Source: Myxococcota bacterium
GTDB taxonomy: Bacteria; Myxococcota_A; UBA9160; SMWR01
Assembly (NCBI GenBank): GCA_022447545.1
Contig: JAKVBI010000015.1
Coordinates: 124,001-188,000 of the forward strand
Length of the DNA: 64,000 bases
Reading direction: 5' to 3'
The notes beneath the pieces are model-generated. The model saw nothing but the letters and a program-made list of their open reading frames with translations. It was not told the DNA's origin and did no database searches. Each line of letters begins with the position of its first letter. Within the stretch, counting starts at the first letter, position 1. Shown piece by piece: positions 1 through 11,134 of the stretch. The position numbers and the translations under genes were made by a program.

Positions 1-302
1 TTTGCGACCAGCCCAATCATGCGGTCCAGATTTTCGGGTGCGAGCATGCCCGGCTGGGGAAAGGTCAGCTGGTACATGGGATCATTGGGGATGTTCGACC
101 AGTCGATCAGTTCGTCGATCACATACTGGTTGACGCGAAACGGGAGAACATTGGCGACGGCCTTCATGGCCAGTCGGGTCTCGCCATCCAGACCCTCCAA
201 TTGGGGGATCCGGTCTATATCCTTGGTGCCCAGGGCACGGAAAGAACGGTTTTCCGAGGGATCGGAGGGGTTTAGGATCGACTGCTCGGCGGTCGAGGAC
301 AC
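1..302 (-). CDS. KamA-family radical SAM protein (lysine 2,3-aminomutase-like), N-terminal part only
   Basis: The gene runs off the left edge; only the first ~100 residues are present. The start is a GTG preceded by AGGAG five bases upstream. The visible protein carries the N-terminal signature of the KamA family: a VLPFRVNQYVIDELIDW stretch (residues ~51-67) followed by the N-D-P-x-x-Q-L-T-F-P-Q segment. In this family these residues precede the radical SAM CxxxCxxC core, which would lie beyond the window, so catalysis cannot be checked. KamA proteins move amino groups on lysine (lysine 2,3-aminomutase, or EpmB for EF-P); which role applies here cannot be told. It is divergent from aat, with a shared ~210-bp upstream region in which no convincing promoter was seen. 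The family call is good; the substrate is unknown. Confidence 0.8.
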   Translation of the reverse strand, partial: MSSTAEQSILNPSDPSENRSFRALGTKDIDRIPQLEGLDGETRLAMKAVANVLPFRVNQYVIDELIDWSNIPNDPMYQLTFPQPGMLAPENLDRMIGLVA

Positions 303-514
303 TCGGTCTCCTGACGTGTTATTCGAACCCCAAGCCAGCGATTGGGAATCGGTAGAGCCGCGGACAAACCGCGTTGGGCCCGCCCTTATAAACCGCAAGC
401 CCCTGAAATTCAAGCCAGATCTTGTGCACCCCGCACCCCGGGGATTGCGCGGCCGACCCAGGGCGAGCACTGTGCCAAGCAGCGCGCCTGCGTGCGACGG
501 AGGACCCCTCGGAC

Positions 515-1219
515 ATGACGGTGTTTCGGTTGACCGATCGCCTCGAATTTCCGCCGGTCCACCACGCCGAAACCAGTGGCCTGCTCGCCGTGGGGGGTGA
601 CCTGAGCCCCGAGCGCCTCATTCTCGCCTACTCGCTCGGGATCTTTCCGTGGTACGAGGACGGCTTGCCCATTCTCTGGCATTCCCCCGATCCCCGGATG
701 GCCCTCGCGCCCGGTGACCTGCACGTCTCCCAAAGTTTGGCTCGAACCGTGAAGCGGGGACGCTTCGAGGTGCGCCTGGACACCGCCTTCGAAAACGTCG
801 TCCGAGCCTGTGCGACGGTCGAGCGACCGGGTCAGGAGGGCACCTGGATCACGGCTGAAATGCAGGAAGCCTACGGCCGCTTGTTCGAACTCGGATACGC
901 GCACAGCGCCGAGGCCTGGCAGGGAGGAGAGCTCGTAGGCGGCCTCTACGGTGTATCCCTGGGAAACTGCTTCTTCGGCGAGTCGATGTTCACAGGACGC
1001 TCCGATGCGTCCAAGGTCGCTTTCGTCACGCTGGTCAGACAGCTGGGCGCCTGGGGGTTCGATCTCGTCGACTGCCAGGTCGAAACCGAACACCTGACGA
1101 GATTCGGCGCTAGGGCTCGGCCCCGTGAGCGCTTTCTCAGGGACCTCGAACACTCGCTCGAGCACCCCACCCGGCTTGGCCGCTGGTCACTCGATCCGGA
1201 AATCGCCGTCGGTCGCTGA
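515..1219 (+). CDS. aat: Leucyl/phenylalanyl-tRNA--protein transferase
   Basis: Transfers Leu or Phe from aminoacyl-tRNA to N-terminal Arg/Lys of proteins, marking them for ClpS/ClpAP degradation in the cytoplasm (N-degron pathway). The 234-residue protein has the family landmarks in order: GGDLSPERLILAYSLGIFPW near residues 26-45, WHSPDPRM near 52-59, GLYGVSLGNCFFGESMF near 144-160, and the C-terminal DCQVETEHL segment. Length matches the family. The ATG was chosen because ACGGAGG lies upstream at good spacing and homology begins directly after it; the reading frame extends further upstream without family similarity. It stands alone on the plus strand. Confidence 0.95.
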   Translation: MTVFRLTDRLEFPPVHHAETSGLLAVGGDLSPERLILAYSLGIFPWYEDGLPILWHSPDPRMALAPGDLHVSQSLARTVKRGRFEVRLDTAFENVVRACATVERPGQEGTWITAEMQEAYGRLFELGYAHSAEAWQGGELVGGLYGVSLGNCFFGESMFTGRSDASKVAFVTLVRQLGAWGFDLVDCQVETEHLTRFGARARPRERFLRDLEHSLEHPTRLGRWSLDPEIAVGR

Positions 1220-1292
1220 CGACGGGCGAAACCTGCAGACCCTCAACTCACTGGGTCGTCCACGTGAACGGATCGTGGGAGCGGTGGGTCCG

Positions 1293-2471
1293 TCACCGGA
1301 CCGGGGGCGCCTCCTCGATTCCCAGCCATGCCAGAATCTCGCCGCGATCCGCGTCGAGTTCCGGCGCAGCATCGCGCCGCGGAGAATCCTGAAAGCCCGT
1401 GAGTTTGATGGGGTTCCCGGCCATGAGCACCTCGCCTGCCAGGGGGTCTTCGGCCTTCACCAGCATGTTGCGCGCGGCAACCTGGGGGTGATCGAGGAGA
1501 GAAGCCACGTCGTTGACCGCTCCGCATGGCACCCCAGCCGCCTCCAAACGCTCGAGCCAGTGCGCCGTGGTCTCTGCTGCCAGGTGCTCTTCGAGATGGG
1601 CCTTGAGCTGGGGCTGGTTTTGCGTCCTGGCTTCGTTGCTCGCAAATGCCGCATCCCCGGGTAGTTCGGGGCAGCCGAGGGTCGCACACAGCTTGACGAA
1701 CAATTCGTCGTTGCCTGCAGCAACCACCACGAAGCCATCGCGGCTCGCCAGAGCCTCGAAGGGGGTAATGGAGGGATGGCGCGAGCCCAGGGGGCCGGGC
1801 ACCTCTCCCGAAGCCACATAGCGAGAGATCGCGTTCTCCAGAATCGCAACCTGGGAGTCAAGCATCGAGACATCGACGCGCCGGCCCCCACCCCCATCGC
1901 GACGCGCATGCAGGGCGGATTGGATTCCAATCGCCGTGAACAATCCCGCCACGATATCCCCGAGAGACGTTCCCACCCGCGTAGGAGGATCGCCGGGGTG
2001 CCCCGTCAGACTCATGATGCCGCCCAGAGCCTGGACCACAATGTCGTAGGCGGGAAGCCCAGCCATGGGTCCCGTCTGACCAAACCCCGAGGTCGAAGCG
2101 TAGATCAGCTCTGGGTGGCGGGCGTGAAGATCATCCCAACCCAGGCCGAGGCGATCCATCACCCCCGGGCGAAAATTCTCCACCAGCACGTCGCTGTGCC
2201 GGAGCAACACCTCGAACACACCGCGGTCCCGGGCCTGTTTGAGGTCGAGGGCAATGCTCTGTTTGCCGCGATTGACCGACATGAAGTAGGTCGAGCGATC
2301 GTTCAAGAACGGACCGATATGACGCGCATCGTCCCCGCGTCCCGGAGCCTCGACCTTGATCACCCGCGCTCCCAGATCCGCGAGCACCATGGTGCAAAAG
2401 GGACCCGCCAGCACCCGGCTTAGATCCGCGACGACTACCCCGGCAAGCGGGCCCTGCTCGTCGTTGGGCAT
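1293..2471 (-). CDS. CaiB/BaiF (family III) CoA-transferase
   Basis: Family III CoA-transferase, 392 residues, cytoplasmic. It opens with the LAGVVVADLSRVLAGPFCTM signature, has the VENFRPGVMDRLGLG block near residue 100 and the YASTSGFGQTGP block near 125. The likely catalytic aspartate is in GTSLGDIVAG (about residue 170). Such enzymes move CoA between carboxylic acids (formyl-CoA/oxalate, succinyl-CoA/benzylsuccinate, carnitine and others) through an aspartyl-CoA thioester; the substrate cannot be read from sequence. It is one of two family members here. Downstream of pckG on the same strand, ~60 bp away, so co-transcription is possible. Confidence 0.9.
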   Translation of the reverse strand: MPNDEQGPLAGVVVADLSRVLAGPFCTMVLADLGARVIKVEAPGRGDDARHIGPFLNDRSTYFMSVNRGKQSIALDLKQARDRGVFEVLLRHSDVLVENFRPGVMDRLGLGWDDLHARHPELIYASTSGFGQTGPMAGLPAYDIVVQALGGIMSLTGHPGDPPTRVGTSLGDIVAGLFTAIGIQSALHARRDGGGGRRVDVSMLDSQVAILENAISRYVASGEVPGPLGSRHPSITPFEALASRDGFVVVAAGNDELFVKLCATLGCPELPGDAAFASNEARTQNQPQLKAHLEEHLAAETTAHWLERLEAAGVPCGAVNDVASLLDHPQVAARNMLVKAEDPLAGEVLMAGNPIKLTGFQDSPRRDAAPELDADRGEILAWLGIEEAPPVR

Positions 2472-2532
2472 TGACCCACTCTAGCAGCCCGACGAAGCGC
2501 TTTCGTCGCTGGGAGGTCCAACGACCTTCGTC

Positions 2533-4326
2533 TCAGCCTTCCGCGGACTCCAGGCGCGCCTTCATCCCGTCGAGTTGCGTCAACAACAACTCGGGCAGCG
2601 CCGAGCCGAACTGCTCGTAGTACTCCCGAATCAACGGGAGCTCGGCCAGCCAACCCGCGACGTCCACTTCCATCAACTCTGATAGATCCTCGGCCGAAAC
2701 CTCATCGAGACCCGTCAGGTCCAGCTCTCCCTCGGCTGGAAGGTTCCCAATGGGCGTCTCGATCGCCTTTGCAGTGCCCTCGCAGCGCTCGAAAACCCAC
2801 TTGAGGACCCGTCCGTTTTCGCCAAAGCCCGGCCAAAGGAAGTCGCCCCCGGCGCTCTTACGGAACCAGTTGACGTAGTAGATCCGCGGCAACTGTGCCC
2901 CTGCCCGTTCTCCGATCTCGAGCCAGTGCGACCAGTAATCCGCCATGTTGTATCCGCAGAAGGGAAGCATGGCCATGGGATCGCGGCGCAATTCACCCAC
3001 TACACCCGCCGCGGCAGCCGTCTTCTCGCTACTGATGATGGACCCGAGGAAGGTTCCGTGTTGCCAGTCCCGGGCTTCGTTGACGAGGGGAACCACCGTG
3101 GCGCGTCGCCCCCCGAACAGAATGGCGCTGATCGGAACGCCCTTGGGGTTCTCCCACTCGTCTGCGATGACGGGACACTGACTCGCCGGCGCGGTGAAGC
3201 GGGCATTGGGGTGAGCAGCGTTACTCCCCGAATCCGGCGTCCAGGCGTCGCCGTGCCAGTCGGTCAACTCGGCGGGGAGTTCGTCAGTCATCTCCTCCCA
3301 CCAGACATCGCCATCCGGCGTCAGCGCGCAGTTGGTGAACAGCGAGTTGCTACGAAGACTCAGCATGGCATTACGGTTCGACCGCATGCTCGTCCCCGGT
3401 GCGACTCCGAAGAAGCCCGCCTCGGGGTTGATGGCGTACAACTGACCATCGTCTCCGAATTTCATCCACGCGATGTCATCGCCGATCGTCTCGACCTTCC
3501 ACCCCTCGAGGGTCGGCTCCAACATGGCGAGGTTGGTCTTGCCGCAAGCGCTGGGAAAGGCAGCCGCCACGTAGCGCGTGACACCCTCGGGGCTGGTGAG
3601 CTTCAGAATCAGCATGTGCTCGGCCAGCCAGCCCTCATCCCGGGCCATCACCGATGCGATGCGAAGCGCGAAGCATTTCTTACCCAGCAGCGCGTTCCCG
3701 CCGTAACCCGAACCGAAGCTCCAGATCTCGCGGGTTTCTGGGAAATGCACGATGTACTTGCTGTCTGCGTTGCAGGGCCAGGGCACGTCGCTTTCGCCAT
3801 CGGCCAGGGGCGCGCCCACCGAGTGAAGACACGGAACAAATTCACCATCGCCCAGCGTGTCGAGAACCTCCTGGCCCATCCGCGTCATGATCCGCATGTT
3901 CGCCACCACGTACGGCGAGTCGCTGAGTTGAACACCGATATGGGCAATGGGAGAACCGATGGGGCCCATGCTGAAGGGGATGACGTAGAGTGTCCTGCCC
4001 TTCATGCAGCCGCTGAACAGACCCTTCAGGGTTTCCCTCATCTCCCCCGGATCGCACCAGTTGTTGGTGGGGCCCGCATCTGCTTCGCGTTCGGAACAGA
4101 TGTAGGTGCGGTCTTCCACGCGCGCGACGTCGGCCGGGTCGGACCACACCAGATAGCTGTTGGACCGCTGGCTCTCGTCGAGTTTGCGGGCCGTCCCGCC
4201 GGCAACCATCAACGCGATCATCTCATCGTATTCTTCCTGAGATCCGTTGCACCAACGCACGGCATCCGGTTGGCACAGGGCCTCGATCTCGCTCAACCAG
4301 GCGTCCAGTTTCTCGTTTTGGCTCAT
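2533..4326 (-). CDS. pckG: Phosphoenolpyruvate carboxykinase (GTP)
   Basis: Converts oxaloacetate and GTP to PEP, GDP and CO2, the entry step of gluconeogenesis. The 597-residue length fits the GTP-dependent class, as does the kinase P-loop FPSACGKTN at residues 257-265 with its reactive cysteine. GDDIAWMKF follows near 282-290, and [22 protein letters not shown] is split over residues ~54-75 in the substrate-binding N-terminal domain. On the coding strand a perfect TATAAT lies ~150 bases upstream (4477-4482), but no acceptable -35 box was found, so the promoter is not called. An ATP-type PEP carboxykinase is excluded by the motifs. Confidence 0.97.
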   Translation of the reverse strand: MSQNEKLDAWLSEIEALCQPDAVRWCNGSQEEYDEMIALMVAGGTARKLDESQRSNSYLVWSDPADVARVEDRTYICSEREADAGPTNNWCDPGEMRETLKGLFSGCMKGRTLYVIPFSMGPIGSPIAHIGVQLSDSPYVVANMRIMTRMGQEVLDTLGDGEFVPCLHSVGAPLADGESDVPWPCNADSKYIVHFPETREIWSFGSGYGGNALLGKKCFALRIASVMARDEGWLAEHMLILKLTSPEGVTRYVAAAFPSACGKTNLAMLEPTLEGWKVETIGDDIAWMKFGDDGQLYAINPEAGFFGVAPGTSMRSNRNAMLSLRSNSLFTNCALTPDGDVWWEEMTDELPAELTDWHGDAWTPDSGSNAAHPNARFTAPASQCPVIADEWENPKGVPISAILFGGRRATVVPLVNEARDWQHGTFLGSIISSEKTAAAAGVVGELRRDPMAMLPFCGYNMADYWSHWLEIGERAGAQLPRIYYVNWFRKSAGGDFLWPGFGENGRVLKWVFERCEGTAKAIETPIGNLPAEGELDLTGLDEVSAEDLSELMEVDVAGWLAELPLIREYYEQFGSALPELLLTQLDGMKARLESAEG

Positions 4327-4538
4327 TTCGTTTTCCTCGGTACGACTGCGCTCTCAACTCGTTTCCGGCCAGTTCCCTCGGCGTGGGGGGGCAGGGGCCG
4401 AGGTCCTGACTCGGAGTCCCCCAGAAGCAAAAATCCGCCCCACACCAACTGAACGGCGAACGTGGTTTCGGCTTGAATTATACGTCCGCAAAACCCCGTG
4501 GGAGTAGACCCAAGCGCGAATTGGCGAAGATCTCAGGT

Positions 4539-4931
4539 TCAACGACCGGCCCACAGGGCGAGTGCGGCCCCAATGACCGCCCCCAGGGTCAGAACGAGGT
4601 TCGGTACGAGGGTGAGGAGAAACCCCGGGCCCCGTTTGGACGGCTCCGCCACATAGGACCGGGCATATAGGGCGCGACCCAGCACAAACACCCCTCCGAG
4701 CCCCGCTGCCCAGGGCTCACTGACCCAATACGCGAAAAGGAACAGCGCCGGGAGAAAAACCACCAACTGCTCGACGGTATTGGATTGAACGCGCAGGTGG
4801 CGCTCAAACTCCGGATGACCGGTGGTGGCCGGTGCCGGAATGCCGTGTTGGCCGCGAAGCCTGCCTGCGCGCAAGATGAACGCCGTGTATTGGATCAGAG
4901 CGATCCCCGCGACGATCGACACCCATGCCAC
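4539..4931 (-). CDS. MAPEG-family membrane protein
   Basis: Small integral membrane protein of the MAPEG family (membrane-associated proteins in eicosanoid and glutathione metabolism). It has about four hydrophobic helices and the typical E-R-H-x-R-x-Q-x-N-T-V-E-Q-L segment after the first helix, followed by FLPALFLFAYW and GRALYARSYV. Some bacterial members are glutathione transferases; others have no known activity. Start choice is uncertain: a GTG giving 130 residues is used, close to the usual length, but an in-frame TTG 36 bases upstream is also possible. It lies between pckG and the SDR gene on the same strand. Confidence 0.8.
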   Translation of the reverse strand: MAWVSIVAGIALIQYTAFILRAGRLRGQHGIPAPATTGHPEFERHLRVQSNTVEQLVVFLPALFLFAYWVSEPWAAGLGGVFVLGRALYARSYVAEPSKRGPGFLLTLVPNLVLTLGAVIGAALALWAGR

Positions 4932-4987
4932 GCCTCTGCCCCCCCGTTGCCTCCAAACCTCCGCCAAGGTCCGGCAAGGCTCGACTA

Positions 4988-5908
4988 CTACATGGCTGGG
5001 ACGGTGAAACCGTCCGTCACCACCTGACGTGACTCGAAGTGGGGACCATAGACCTCGTGGAGTCGCTCCACCGTCCAGATGTCGTCGGTCTCGTAGACCG
5101 CGTAGGGCTCAGGGCGCTTCCAGACGCTGGTCGCCTGCCCCCAGATCAGGAACAACTCACCGGAGATGTGCCCGGCCTCGGGTGTGCACAGATACACGAA
5201 CAACGGAGACGAATTCTCCGGGTCGAAGTTGTCGAATCCCTCTTCGGGCTTCTCAAACATCGCTCCCATGGCCCCTTTCAGCGTCATCCGCGTTCTCGCT
5301 CGCGGCATGACGACGTTCGCCGTCACCCCGTAGCGCAACCCCATCTGCGCCAGACCCATGGTCAACGACACGATCCCAGCCTTTGCCGGAGCGTAATTGG
5401 GTTGCCCTGGTGTCCCGAAAAGCCAACTCTCCGAGGCGGTGCTGATCAGTCGACCAAAGATTGGCCCGCCCGCCTGCTTGCTCTGATTACGCCAATGGGT
5501 CATCGCAAACTTCGACACCGCAAAATGACCCTTGAGATGAACACGCACAACGTCATCGAAATCCTGCTCGGTCATGTTGAATATGGTCGCATCGCGAGTG
5601 AATCCAGCGTTGTTGATCAAAATGTGGAGATCGCCATAGGTGTCAACGGCCCGCTGAACCAGGGCCTGGGCGTCGTTCCAGTCCGCCACATCGCCGAAGT
5701 GGGCAACGGCCTCACCTCCGGCTGCTTTGATCTCCTCGACAACCTGCTCGGCGGGGCTCTCGTTTCGCCCCCCACCGGCATCGTCGGCGCCGATATCGTT
5801 GACCACGATCTTCGCTCCCCGCTGGGCGAGATTGATCGCGTGACAACGCCCGAGGCCATGGGCTGCCCCCGTGACGATGGCGACCCGACCTTCGAGTGAG
5901 AGGGACAT
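4988..5908 (-). CDS. Short-chain dehydrogenase, MFE-2-like 3-hydroxyacyl-CoA dehydrogenase type
   Basis: NAD(P)-dependent SDR of 306 residues. The Rossmann motif TGAAHGLG is near residues 14-21, NNAG near 100, and the catalytic Ser and Tyr/Lys lie in STASESW and YAPAK. Both the long insertion in the N-terminal half (NDIGADDAGGGRNES) and the extended C-terminus resemble the dehydrogenase domain of peroxisomal MFE-2 and bacterial FabG-like proteins acting on 3-hydroxyacyl-CoA. A thiolase and an acyl-CoA thioesterase lie upstream on the same strand, which fits a beta-oxidation role. AGGAGGAAGAG precedes the ATG. The exact substrate is inferred. Confidence 0.88.
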   Translation of the reverse strand: MSLSLEGRVAIVTGAAHGLGRCHAINLAQRGAKIVVNDIGADDAGGGRNESPAEQVVEEIKAAGGEAVAHFGDVADWNDAQALVQRAVDTYGDLHILINNAGFTRDATIFNMTEQDFDDVVRVHLKGHFAVSKFAMTHWRNQSKQAGGPIFGRLISTASESWLFGTPGQPNYAPAKAGIVSLTMGLAQMGLRYGVTANVVMPRARTRMTLKGAMGAMFEKPEEGFDNFDPENSSPLFVYLCTPEAGHISGELFLIWGQATSVWKRPEPYAVYETDDIWTVERLHEVYGPHFESRQVVTDGFTVPAM

Positions 5909-5955
5909 CTCTTCCTCCTAACTCCTGTTATCCGAACCGGCCTACCACCGGTCCC

Positions 5956-5980
5956 GAGACTCCGCGCGGACTGGAGTCTC
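5956..5980. other. Intergenic hairpin between thiolase and SDR genes
   Basis: Perfect 8-bp inverted repeat GAGACTCC / GGAGTCTC with a 9-base loop in the 110-bp gap. It lacks a following T-tract in the minus direction, so it is not a convincing intrinsic terminator; it might stabilise a transcript end or attenuate read-through. Confidence 0.45.
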
Positions 5981-6018
5981 AGAACCTCGGCAAAAAACCA
6001 CTAGACCAGGCAGGCCTA

Positions 6019-8185
<2,167 letters not shown>

Positions 8186-8277
8186 GGAATCTCCATCGGG
8201 CGCCCCTCGGTAGCACGGACTCCCCTGGCACGCGAACCAGATGACGCGGAACGAGCCCGCGGGCTAGCATCGATGGA

Positions 8278-9189
8278 ATGGCAAGCCCTGCAGCAAAGCT
8301 TCGAACTCTTGCTCGTCCCACTGGCATCCTGACGATGCCGTGCTGTTTCGATGCGCTCTCGGCTCGTCTGATCGAACGCGCCGGCTTTCAACTCACCTTC
8401 ATGAGTGGCTTCTCGGTGAGCGCAGCGCGCCTCGCACTCCCCGACACAGGTCTGATCTCCTACGCGGAAATGCTCGACCAGGGCCGCAACATCACACAGG
8501 CCGTCGAGATTCCCGTGATCGGCGATGCAGACACCGGCTACGGAAACACCATGAACGTCCGTCGCACCGTCGAGGGGTACGCGGCCGCAGGTTTTGCCTG
8601 CGCAATGATCGAAGATCAGCTGGCACCGAAGCGCTGTGGCCATACTCGCGGCAAGGAAATCGTCGACCGCGCAGAGGCTCTGTCTCGGATCCGTGCAGCC
8701 GTGGAGAGCCGCGAGGGCGGCGCCGAGATCCTCATCATGGCGCGCACCGACGCCCGGGGAGTAGCGGGCTTCTCCGAGGCCCTTTGGCGCGCGCAGGCCT
8801 TCGCGGATCTCGGCGCCGACTTCGTGTTCGTAGAGGCTCCAGTGAGCGAAGCGGAAATGGAGAAGATCTGCAGAACCGTCCCGGTTCCACAGCTCGCCAA
8901 CATGGTGGAGGGCGGGGACACGCCGATCCTGCCGCCTCAAAAGCTGGAGACGCTGGGCTACAAGCTGGCCGCGTATCCTCTCACACTCCTGAGTAGCGCA
9001 GTGGCGGCCATGCAGCGGGCGCTGTCCGACCTCGCCAAGGGAGTTCCGGCGCGAGAAGTCCTCCCTTTCGATGAACTGCGTGAAGTCGTCGGATTCGACG
9101 CCTACGACGAAGTGCTGACCCGAGACGCCGCGGAAAGCAATGCACCGTCCGACTTTTCAGGTGGCGATGACACCGAAACGCGCGATTGA
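8278..9189 (+). CDS. Isocitrate lyase/PEP mutase family protein
   Basis: Member of the ICL/PEPM superfamily, 303 residues. The family loop is visible as KRCGHTRGK (around residue 121), with the Mg-binding DADTGYG earlier (residues ~82-88) and MARTDARG after it. Relatives include methylisocitrate lyase, oxaloacetate decarboxylase and carboxyphosphonoenolpyruvate mutase. The RCGH form favours a 2-methylisocitrate- or dimethylmalate-type lyase but does not prove it. The stop codon overlaps the start of the downstream glutathione transferase gene (TGATG), so the two are probably translationally coupled. Confidence 0.87.
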   Translation: MASPAAKLRTLARPTGILTMPCCFDALSARLIERAGFQLTFMSGFSVSAARLALPDTGLISYAEMLDQGRNITQAVEIPVIGDADTGYGNTMNVRRTVEGYAAAGFACAMIEDQLAPKRCGHTRGKEIVDRAEALSRIRAAVESREGGAEILIMARTDARGVAGFSEALWRAQAFADLGADFVFVEAPVSEAEMEKICRTVPVPQLANMVEGGDTPILPPQKLETLGYKLAAYPLTLLSSAVAAMQRALSDLAKGVPAREVLPFDELREVVGFDAYDEVLTRDAAESNAPSDFSGGDDTETRD

Positions 9190-9896
9190 TGGAGAGCCCG
9201 CCCGAGATCGTGCTGTACGGTCCTCGGATCGCACCCTACGTGGAAAAGGTCCGACGCGCGCTGGTCTACAAGGGACTTCCCTTCGAACTGCGTGAGCCCG
9301 CATCCCCGGGCGACTACAACCGCTTCAGCCCGGATACCGGCCTTCTCCCAGTGATCACCATCGAGGACGAACTCATTTCGGACTCGACAGACATCCTGCT
9401 GCGGCTCGACAATCAGTTTCCGGAACCGCCTCTTCTATCCGGGGATCCCAAGATCGCTGCCCAGCAGCGGCAACTTGAAGACTGGGCCGACGAGTCCTTC
9501 CTCTGGTACTTCCTGCAGTGGGTGAACTTTCGGGAACCTCCCACCTTGACGCCAGAGAGTCAGCCCCGTCCGGCACCTATCGCCGCGATGGGCGATGAAC
9601 GGCAGCAATCGGGCAAGATCAGAAGACTTCGCGCCTGGTTGCGCGCCGGAGGCACCTGGGAACGACCCGAAACCGCATTGCTACGCGGCCTGTCGGACCG
9701 GCTGGGGGACCTGGTGAACTTTCTGGGCACCCGCCCCTTCTTCTATTCGGACCGCTTGAGCATGGCAGACCTTGCCATCTACGGAATGCTCATGACCATG
9801 CACAGCGACGCCATCCCTGGATCCCGCAAGCTGGTCGAGGCGCGCCCCTCGCTGATCGCGTTCATGCGGTCCATCGAGCGGGAGACCGGGGGCTGA
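9189..9896 (+). CDS. Glutathione S-transferase family protein
   Basis: Cytosolic GST-like protein of 235 residues. The N-terminal thioredoxin-like domain shows APYVEKVRRALVYKGLPFE, then the cis-proline region LLPVITIEDELISDSTDI, which also carries the glutathione-binding Asp-Ser pair. The C-terminal half is helical, with the N-capping-type motif FFYSDRLSMADLAIYG. The start used is the ATG overlapping the upstream stop (TGATG); a TTG three bases earlier is an alternative. Coupling to an ICL/PEPM-family lyase is unusual, and the substrate is unknown. Confidence 0.88.
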   Translation: MESPPEIVLYGPRIAPYVEKVRRALVYKGLPFELREPASPGDYNRFSPDTGLLPVITIEDELISDSTDILLRLDNQFPEPPLLSGDPKIAAQQRQLEDWADESFLWYFLQWVNFREPPTLTPESQPRPAPIAAMGDERQQSGKIRRLRAWLRAGGTWERPETALLRGLSDRLGDLVNFLGTRPFFYSDRLSMADLAIYGMLMTMHSDAIPGSRKLVEARPSLIAFMRSIERETGG

Positions 9897-9930
9897 TGGC
9901 CGGAAGCATCCCTTCGAAGCGCGCCCTGCC

Positions 9931-10278
9931 TCAGCCTTCACCGGCGAGAGAGTCGCAGCGGGCTGCAAAGACGAAGTCGCTCTCGGTCAGGCCATTGATC
10001 TTGTGGGTCCAGATCTCAATGCGAACCCGGCCCCAGGCCAGGTGGATGTCCGGATGGTGGAACTGCTCTTCGGCCATCTCCCCCACACGGGCCGTGTAGT
10101 CGAGGGCACCGCGGAAATCTCGAAACGAAAACTTCCCCTCGAGGTGGTGCTCGTCGATCACCTCCCACTGGCCGGGGCCTGTCAATTGTGAGTGCAACGC
10201 GTCCAACGCGGCGCCGCGCAGCGGTTCCTCGCCGCCCTTACACGGAACACACTGTTTCGATGCCAAGGAACTGCTCAT
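9931..10278 (-). CDS. 4a-hydroxytetrahydrobiopterin dehydratase (pterin-4a-carbinolamine dehydratase)
   Basis: PCD/DCoH-family protein of 115 residues. It dehydrates 4a-hydroxytetrahydropterin, normally recycling the cofactor of aromatic amino acid hydroxylases. The active-site block EEQFHHPDIHLAWGRVRI (about residues 70-87) is followed by LTTH-like IWTHKINGLTESDF. GAGGAGGAG precedes the ATG. No phenylalanine hydroxylase gene is in the window; in such cases the family is sometimes tied to molybdopterin metabolism instead. It is convergent with the GST gene and divergent from endonuclease III. Confidence 0.92.
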   Translation of the reverse strand: MSSSLASKQCVPCKGGEEPLRGAALDALHSQLTGPGQWEVIDEHHLEGKFSFRDFRGALDYTARVGEMAEEQFHHPDIHLAWGRVRIEIWTHKINGLTESDFVFAARCDSLAGEG

Positions 10279-10473
10279 GACTCCTCCTCCTGGTCTTCCG
10301 CCCCGCAAAACCAGCGCCGAGCGCCCTCTGATTCTGCCACGCCCGCTCGACATCGCCCACGCTCCCAGGGTCAGAGGCAAAGCATGCCGGGCCAGTACGG
10401 TTGGGCTGCAAGACCGAACGGCCCTTTGCACTCGGCCACGCCCTCGAGCAACGACCGGGCTATCTTCGCCCAC

Positions 10474-11133
10474 GTGAAGCGTGCAGAAAAAGCCGAGCGG
10501 ATCCGCGAGATCCTGGACCAGCTCCACCCGAAACTCGAAATTCCACTGGACCACCGGGACCCCTTCACCTTGCTGGTCTCGGTGGTCCTGTCCGCTCAGT
10601 GTACCGATGCGCGCGTCAACGAGGTGACTCCGGCTCTCTTCGCCCGTGCGGACACCCCCGAGGCCATGTCACGTCTGCGGGTCGATACGATTCGGCGCAT
10701 CATTCGACCCTGCGGGCTGTCACCCGCCAAATCAAAGAACATCTCCGAACTCTCGCGCATCCTGGTGGAGGAACACGGGAGCCGGGTCCCCGATCGATTC
10801 GAAGACCTCGAAGCCCTCCCCGGAGTCGGCCACAAGACCGCTAGCGTCGTCATGTCCCAGGCTTTCGGAGTCCCAGCCTTTCCAGTGGATACCCACATTC
10901 ACCGATTGGCGGCACGCTGGGGTCTTTCTCGTGGGAAGAACGTCGAACAGACCGAACGTGATTTGAAGAAACTGTTCCCACCCGAGTCATGGGGACGCCT
11001 ACACCTACAGATCATCTACTTCGGTCGAGAACATTGCCCGGCTCGGGGGCACGACCTCAGCCAGTGCCCAATCTGTTCCTGGGCGGCCAGCAAGACACGC
11101 ATCGCCGCAGAGCGACCGAGAAAGCGAGCGTGA
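10474..11133 (+). CDS. nth: Endonuclease III (DNA glycosylase/AP lyase), variant iron-sulfur motif
   Basis: Base-excision repair enzyme removing oxidised pyrimidines and nicking AP sites. The 219-residue protein has the HhH motif LPGVGHKTASV with its catalytic lysine (about residue 119) and the catalytic aspartate in PVDTHIHR (about 137). The C-terminal cluster region is odd: cysteines occur as C-x9-C-x2-C with no fourth cysteine, whereas E. coli Nth has C-x6-C-x2-C-x5-C. The GTG start is chosen because family similarity begins just after it; the frame is open further upstream. It ends 1 bp from the convergent exchanger gene. Confidence 0.92.
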   Translation: MKRAEKAERIREILDQLHPKLEIPLDHRDPFTLLVSVVLSAQCTDARVNEVTPALFARADTPEAMSRLRVDTIRRIIRPCGLSPAKSKNISELSRILVEEHGSRVPDRFEDLEALPGVGHKTASVVMSQAFGVPAFPVDTHIHRLAARWGLSRGKNVEQTERDLKKLFPPESWGRLHLQIIYFGREHCPARGHDLSQCPICSWAASKTRIAAERPRKRA

Positions 11134-11134
11134 C

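Noticed and set aside
2926-4452. 508-codon open frame antisense to pckG
   Set aside because: GC-rich codons make long antisense frames common; no family similarity and no ribosome binding site, while the opposite strand has a clear pckG.
4477-4482. TATAAT on the minus strand upstream of pckG
   Set aside because: A perfect -10 hexamer, but no -35 at 16-18 bp and no extended -10; too weak to call a promoter.
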